Part shown: piece by piece, positions 58,749 to 64,000 of the stretch
How positions within the stretch are numbered: the first letter of the stretch is position 1
Layout: the number at the start of each line of letters is the position of its first letter
Assembly: GCA_023512835.1 (NCBI GenBank)
Contig: CM042085.1
Coordinates: 6,982,062 to 7,046,061 of the forward strand
Source of the DNA: Taxillus chinensis
Taxonomy: Eukaryota > Streptophyta > Magnoliopsida > Santalales > Loranthaceae
Reading direction: 5' to 3'
DNA length: 64,000 nt
The notes under the pieces: generated by a model
What the model was told of the DNA's origin: nothing
The model's input: the letters and a program-made list of their open reading frames with translations, nothing else
Database searches by the model: none
Program-made: the position numbers and the translations under genes

Positions 58749-61700
58749 GTCTCTTTGATCCCTTCTCTTATTGAGATTAAGTAGATGATGGAATTTCACA
58801 TCGAACGTGCACGTACCAAGGCTTGGGTGGGATAGGATGGGACATGGGACGATTTACATGTGTGTATATATATATATGACTATATAGGTCTGACATAATT
58901 TTTTATTTAAAAAGTAAAAAAACAGTTTAATTTTGTTATATTGGTACTGAGCTAGCTACAATCGGTATTGTGGTATTTTTGCATCTCTTGTTGACATGTA
59001 TTTTTGGCACGTTTCGAATCATTGCTAGTTTCAATCGTGAGCATATGTCGGCGAGGTTTGAAGCATGTTAGGAAATTGTGTCCTATATCGGAAGAAAAGA
59101 AAAAGTCAAGGAGTTTATATGGTGAAGATGCCCAAAATATCATAACGTATTTTAAAGTCATGCGGGCCCGATATGGCGCACCAAAACTGATAATATTGTG
59201 ATATGCGGATGGGATGCGCATTGGCCCAATCCTAATGGAACATGAGCTCGAGTGCATATGGTACAAACATTGCTTAAGCCTCAAGCGGTAGCATATCTTG
59301 TAGACATTGAGTCTACTTTCGAGCATCAAGCAGGCATCGATCATCTCTCTACTACCATATCTATGGGTTTATGGGTTTTGTCAACTTGTAATTTCTAACG
59401 AAAACTTCAACCACAGTCATAACTTTGTGCAAAATGGTCCGATTTGGGCCTATTTTATTTGATTCATGGGTATCGATGAAATTCAATGCCAAAAAAGCAC
59501 ACTCTTTTACCTCTAAATTCAAATTTTTAGCCATGTTTCTACCTCTTCTTTATCTAGATACATTGCTCGACGCTTCTCCCACTTTCTCTATCAATCTATC
59601 TCAGATATGATGCACCAGACGTTAAGTTTTAAGTAATTTACCACACTGACAATTATCACATTAGTCGATAACGTCTCCGAGGCGCAACACCAGTTGAAAA
59701 TATCATTTTTCGTTAGAATTTGACATAATTTTATATTTAAAATGTAAAAGTTAATAAAACAGTTTAGTTGGTATACTTCTTATGCATTCTTGCGGTTAGT
59801 GCAGAGGATCAAGATCTTAGGGTAGCCTTTTTCTAATTTATGGAGATCGTGAAGGAAAGTCCTGCTGTTGGCCACTACATTCAACGTGATTTTCTCCTCT
59901 CTGCATCCACACCGCTTTTATTATGAATACCACCGTGAACATTCAAACAATAGGGTATATAGCTAGCCTTTTTTTTTATTACTTTGTAAAGATCAGGAAT
60001 TAAGGAACGTCTAGTTCTTGCACGGTGGCCACTACTCCACACCTCTTTCTCCCCTACCAGTACCATAACGCACGTGCTATATATCAATAGCCAAAGCATA
60101 TCAGAGACAGATCAAGCGGAAATCGAGCAAAAGGAAGCTTGACAGAAAATTTAATTTGTCCTTTCCACACCTCTTTCTCCCCTACCAATACAAAAGTATA
60201 CGCTATCAAGCCAAAGCGTATCAGAAAGATCAAGCGGAAAATCGAGTGAAGGAAATCAAGTAAGCTGTCAGTTGGGATTATTATCGGACCATAACTAAAG
60301 AAAAATAATTTTTTATCAGATGAGTTGATTATATTTACAGTCAAATATTGTTAATGTGTTTTAATTTTATTTCATTGGCAGGTGATTGGTTTATGAAAAT
60401 AAATTAAAATAACATTTACTATGCCGGCATCCGTCAATCGACTTTGGAAAGACAGAAGCTTGATCGTATTCCTAGGCACTTGGTTATTATAAATAATATA
60501 TATACACACACTCATACTCATGAATAAGATATATATGTACAAGCACGTAGTAGTTACCAAAACCATGTCATTTTGATAAATAATCCTATTTATATGATAA
60601 AAAGTAAAATAAATTATAGAACTTTTCAAAATAATATAATTTTAAAATGCTACAACACGTAATTAGATCCAGTATAGTTATACATGTTATACAAATTATA
60701 TGGGAGACTTAGCCTAGCCGTTAGATTATCAAAACGTAGAAAAGCACCAATTATCCCAATCAAGTACCTTGTTCCAATAAATAAATAAAAGAATATATTG
60801 AAAAATTGTTTAAAAAATCATTATGCCATTAAAAAATTAATTCCACTTCAATGTCGCTGTTACAATTCTTCCAAAGTTTATAGGTATGAAAAATTTTTAA
60901 AAAAAATATGTTTCGTTTCATCATCTTTATTATATTCTTCTTTGAGTTATGCAATATAAATTATAATATCTTCATACCAAATTGTAAAACTGTCTTTTGT
61001 TAAAGTTAATTCACATGAAATTTCAATATAGTTGACCATGTTTCCCAATAACCTTAACATTCTTGTCCTGCATGGCTTGCAATAATTTTTTAATGATTCG
61101 AGGATGATATTGTTTAGGATTGCTTTGCAGATTTTCATGGTATAGTTGTTCTTGCAGATGTAAACGCATCCAATTTGTGATTTGAATTTATATTCATCAG
61201 ATAAATAACCTGCATATTCCATTAATGCAAATATTTATTTATTTTAGAGTAAAATAAACTCAAATAATAGTATCCTTTAAGTGACTCAAAATGCGCTTAA
61301 CACCATTTCAATATCTTTGAGTTGGTATAGATTTATATTGTATAATGTGGTTTATTAAAAAATCTATATTAACTAGTGCAATTTCCAATTACATTGATAT
61401 ATGATACTTGAAGGTTAGTTAACTGTTTTCCATCTTTGGGTGAACAAAACGGATCCTTTATCATATTACGTGATTGAACAATCATAGGTGGTGTCATGTT
61501 TCTAAATTCCAAAAATTCCAAAGTTGGGTAAATGATTCTTCAGAGTTGTAACTAACACCTATAAAAACTACATAATGAATGCAGCAACTATTGCAAAGTT
61601 CAAATTCGTAATATCCAACTGAAACTAAATTTGCTTTGCCCAACCCGCATGGTAAATAATAAACCTTTAATAAAATTCAAAAAAAAAACTTAATTATATA

Positions 61701-63858
61701 TGCATTTAAGTTCACTTTTGGGTAATCTTTAAATGTTAAATATTATCCAATGATACATATAATTACATACTTTAATAAACTATCATATTTAAGTCAATAT
61801 TTATACTATTTTTATATATACAATTATATTAACTTAGCATATTATTTTTAAAAACTATAAATTCATATAAATTTACACAACTCATAAAAATAATACTAAT
61901 TTTTTAAATAAAGCCATCCAACAAACACCCCATTTAATACTTTACTTGTATGGCACTGCATCTGTATTAAAGCCCGGAACTGGTCGGCTTGTAGTGTGTG
62001 TTACGTGAAAGAACTTTTTGGTGTGTGAACAGAAGTGGTCCCATTCAACGCCGCGCGTGAAACTTCTAAGTTTTAAAAAACATAACTCTTATACTTTAAT
62101 TAATAGCATTTAAAAGCAATTAAAATTGCAATTCAAAGAATGAGCCGGCGTGCATAATATCCCACTATTGTACGTACCATCACAGGAACATTTGATACAA
62201 AAGAGAATTCATAACGTCACATGCGAGAAAGCATCAAGCATCGAATCGTTCCTTAAAAAGTATATTTAAAATACTATCTATTATCTGATAGATCGTTTAT
62301 TGCAAATTGAAAACATACCTTGATTTATTAATATAATTACTTCGTTTTATGACAATTATCGATGGAAAGAACTATTGCCACACCTGTTGCGTTAATCCTA
62401 CATATATATATATATATATATAAGATTATTAATTTAAAATAAATCCTTTAATTACATACGGTTTATTAATAATATATTTTTTTTAATTACATAAATTACT
62501 TTAAAAATTATTTAAAAATCAAATAATAATAACCTAATACTTTATTTTAATTATTCATTGTGGGACATAAAAATTAGTTTTAACTTACTTAAATTATTAC
62601 AATATCAAAATCATGCAACTTGTATCATTGTTGGCATTGTTATTATTATTATTATTACTTTTGCTTAAAGTCAAGCTTGTTGGCTCGTATTATTATTATT
62701 ATAATAATCAAGCTTATTGGCTTATATTTTTTTCGGATTAAATCTGTAAATTTTAATCCGTTTATATGCAATCGGAATTGATTGAGACTTGCAAGGTAAT
62801 ATTATTTTTTTAAGTTTTTTTTTGACTTTTTATTAATTTATTTTATTAAAATTTTATATTTAATATTAATATTTTATAAGTTTAATTGTTTTTATAGTTA
62901 TTTACATGTTATATTCGATTTAATAAGAATTATTTTTTTAAAATAATATATTTAAAATAAAAAATATATTTTAAAAAATTAAAATTTTAAATAGACCGAC
63001 CCATGAGCTATTACCCACGATTAAGCAGGACCAAAATTCTAAACCATTTAAAAGTAAACCTAAATGAATTCAACTCATTTTGGTCCAAGTCCGATCTAAC
63101 CCGACCCGCCCGTTTAAGAGAACTCCAAGAGCCTCTTTACAATTTTCTCCACATATCCGTAATTTTTCACATGTAAAGAAATGTTTTTTAATATACACTC
63201 TAAGAGCCTCTCTATTTTTTAATCTCTATTTTTATTAAAATAATAATTTATTAATAATAATATTAATTGCACGAGAGAGAGGAAAGAGAGGAGAGGGGAG
63301 AGAGGAGAGAGGGAAAGTAGATAAAAAATAATAAAATATTATGTGAACAATGAATAATGACTATTCATTTGTGAAGAATCACCGTAGTGATTTTAGATGT
63401 AGAGAGCTTAATGAAGAGGCTGTTGGAGCTCATTTTTGACATTAAGCTCTCTATTTGTAGATAATAGAGAGTATCTTGGAGTTACTCTAACAGACCTTCG
63501 ATGCATATATGTTGCATATGTACGCATGAAATGTTTTTTTTAATGTGTTATGTGATATTATGGTATATATTATACTTTGGGACACTTCTGGACTCTTTTG
63601 GAAGGGTCGTGTTCACTTCTTTTTCATAATAAATCACGGAAAAAATTTAATTTCTTTGATATCCTTTCATTTGACGTGTTTTTTTTAATTATTAATATAA
63701 CACCGCAAACTCTCACCTATTATAATTTTAACTTATTCTATTTTATTTTCTATCAGATGAGTTAGCCCGACAGGGGTTGTAAAATATTTGCTTCCTAAAT
63801 TAGAAATTTATTCACTCAATCAGAAAAATCCATACTATATATCGAAAATGTGTCTTCC
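58749..63858. other. Upstream region of gene C (copy of the gene B upstream region)
   Basis: Repeats the contents of 50654-55817 with the same LTR-like fragment, tandem pair and MITE; it has a much shorter AT microsatellite. No gene is seen. Confidence 0.55.
63118..63487. mobile_element. MITE, GAGNAACTCC family, TAA target duplication (unit 2)
   Basis: Left end GAGAACTCCAAGAGCCTCT and reversed right end GAGTAACTCCAAGATACTCT. TAA flanks both sides (63115-63117, 63488-63490). It differs from the unit 1 copy at several clustered positions, more than its surroundings do. Confidence 0.78.
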
Positions 63859-64000
63859 CTCAGGAAAAAAAATTGTCCTGCCATTGGAAAAAAACGAATA
63901 TATGACCCTACTGACCTTGTTCCACCCAACCCATATAAGCAGGATCCTTAATCATTGCTGTAATTAGAGATGATAATTTTATTCCACTCCTCTCCGCCCG
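63859..64000. other. Unique DNA past the duplication, nothing recognised
   Basis: 142 bp outside the repeat unit with no coding signal. It continues beyond the window. Confidence 0.5.

Larger units (their letters stand above)
55821..63858. repeat. 8.1-kb tandem duplication, unit 2
   Basis: Head-to-tail copy of unit 1. It begins immediately after unit 1 without a spacer and ends at about 63858, where unit 1 would continue into its next copy but unit 2 passes into unique DNA (caggaaaaaaaattgtcctg). It carries gene C. Confidence 0.95.

Overview
The window is nuclear DNA of a flowering plant, probably a eudicot; the species cannot be named from sequence alone. Evidence: AT-rich intergenic DNA, many short spliced exons with plant GT/AG borders, plant-type gene families, Copia and SINE retroposons, and PIF/Harbinger-like MITEs with TAA/TTA target duplications. 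I rebuilt gene models by hand from conserved protein blocks and checked exon phases. Every CDS called intact stays open from ATG to stop.

Layout. 1-4 kb: repeat-derived DNA and a (TC)n leader. 4114-5767 (+): GDSL esterase/lipase, 5 exons, 352 aa. 8883-12576 (-): A1-family aspartic protease with a GPI-like tail, 10 exons, 512 aa. 12.6-19.9 kb: gene-free, with MITEs and a Copia remnant. 19905-22340 (-): mitochondrial ATP10-like F1Fo-ATP synthase assembly factor, 6 exons, 271 aa. 24349-35954 (-): VPS41, the HOPS-specific tethering subunit, 19 exons, 966 aa, with a decayed Copia element in intron 6. 36455-36754: SINE-like retroposon with a perfect 17-bp target duplication. 38453-63858: a cluster of serine carboxypeptidase-like genes of the SCPL51 type, all on the minus strand.

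The carboxypeptidase cluster is the most unusual part. Gene A (38453-41137) lacks a recognisable exon 1 and has a degenerate exon 10. Gene B (42920-50653) is intact: 13 exons, 436 aa, Ser166/Asp350/His410. An ~8.1-kb segment covering exons 1-8 of gene B plus about 5 kb upstream is repeated head-to-tail (unit 1 47724-55820, unit 2 55821-63858). The second unit holds gene C, which stops after exon 8, lacks the Asp and His exons, and has a 2-bp frameshift in exon 6. This may be a recent duplication that left a truncated paralogue, or an assembly or haplotype artefact; the sequence alone cannot decide.

The genes do not form one pathway. VPS41 acts in vacuolar fusion, ATP10 in mitochondria, and the protease, carboxypeptidases and lipase in the secretory, vacuolar or apoplastic space. 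VPS41, ATP10 and the aspartic protease share a strand and, from memory, have Arabidopsis homologues close together near At1g08190-At1g08220, so this looks like conserved microsynteny. I found no tRNA or rRNA gene, CRISPR array or obviously novel defence-like system.
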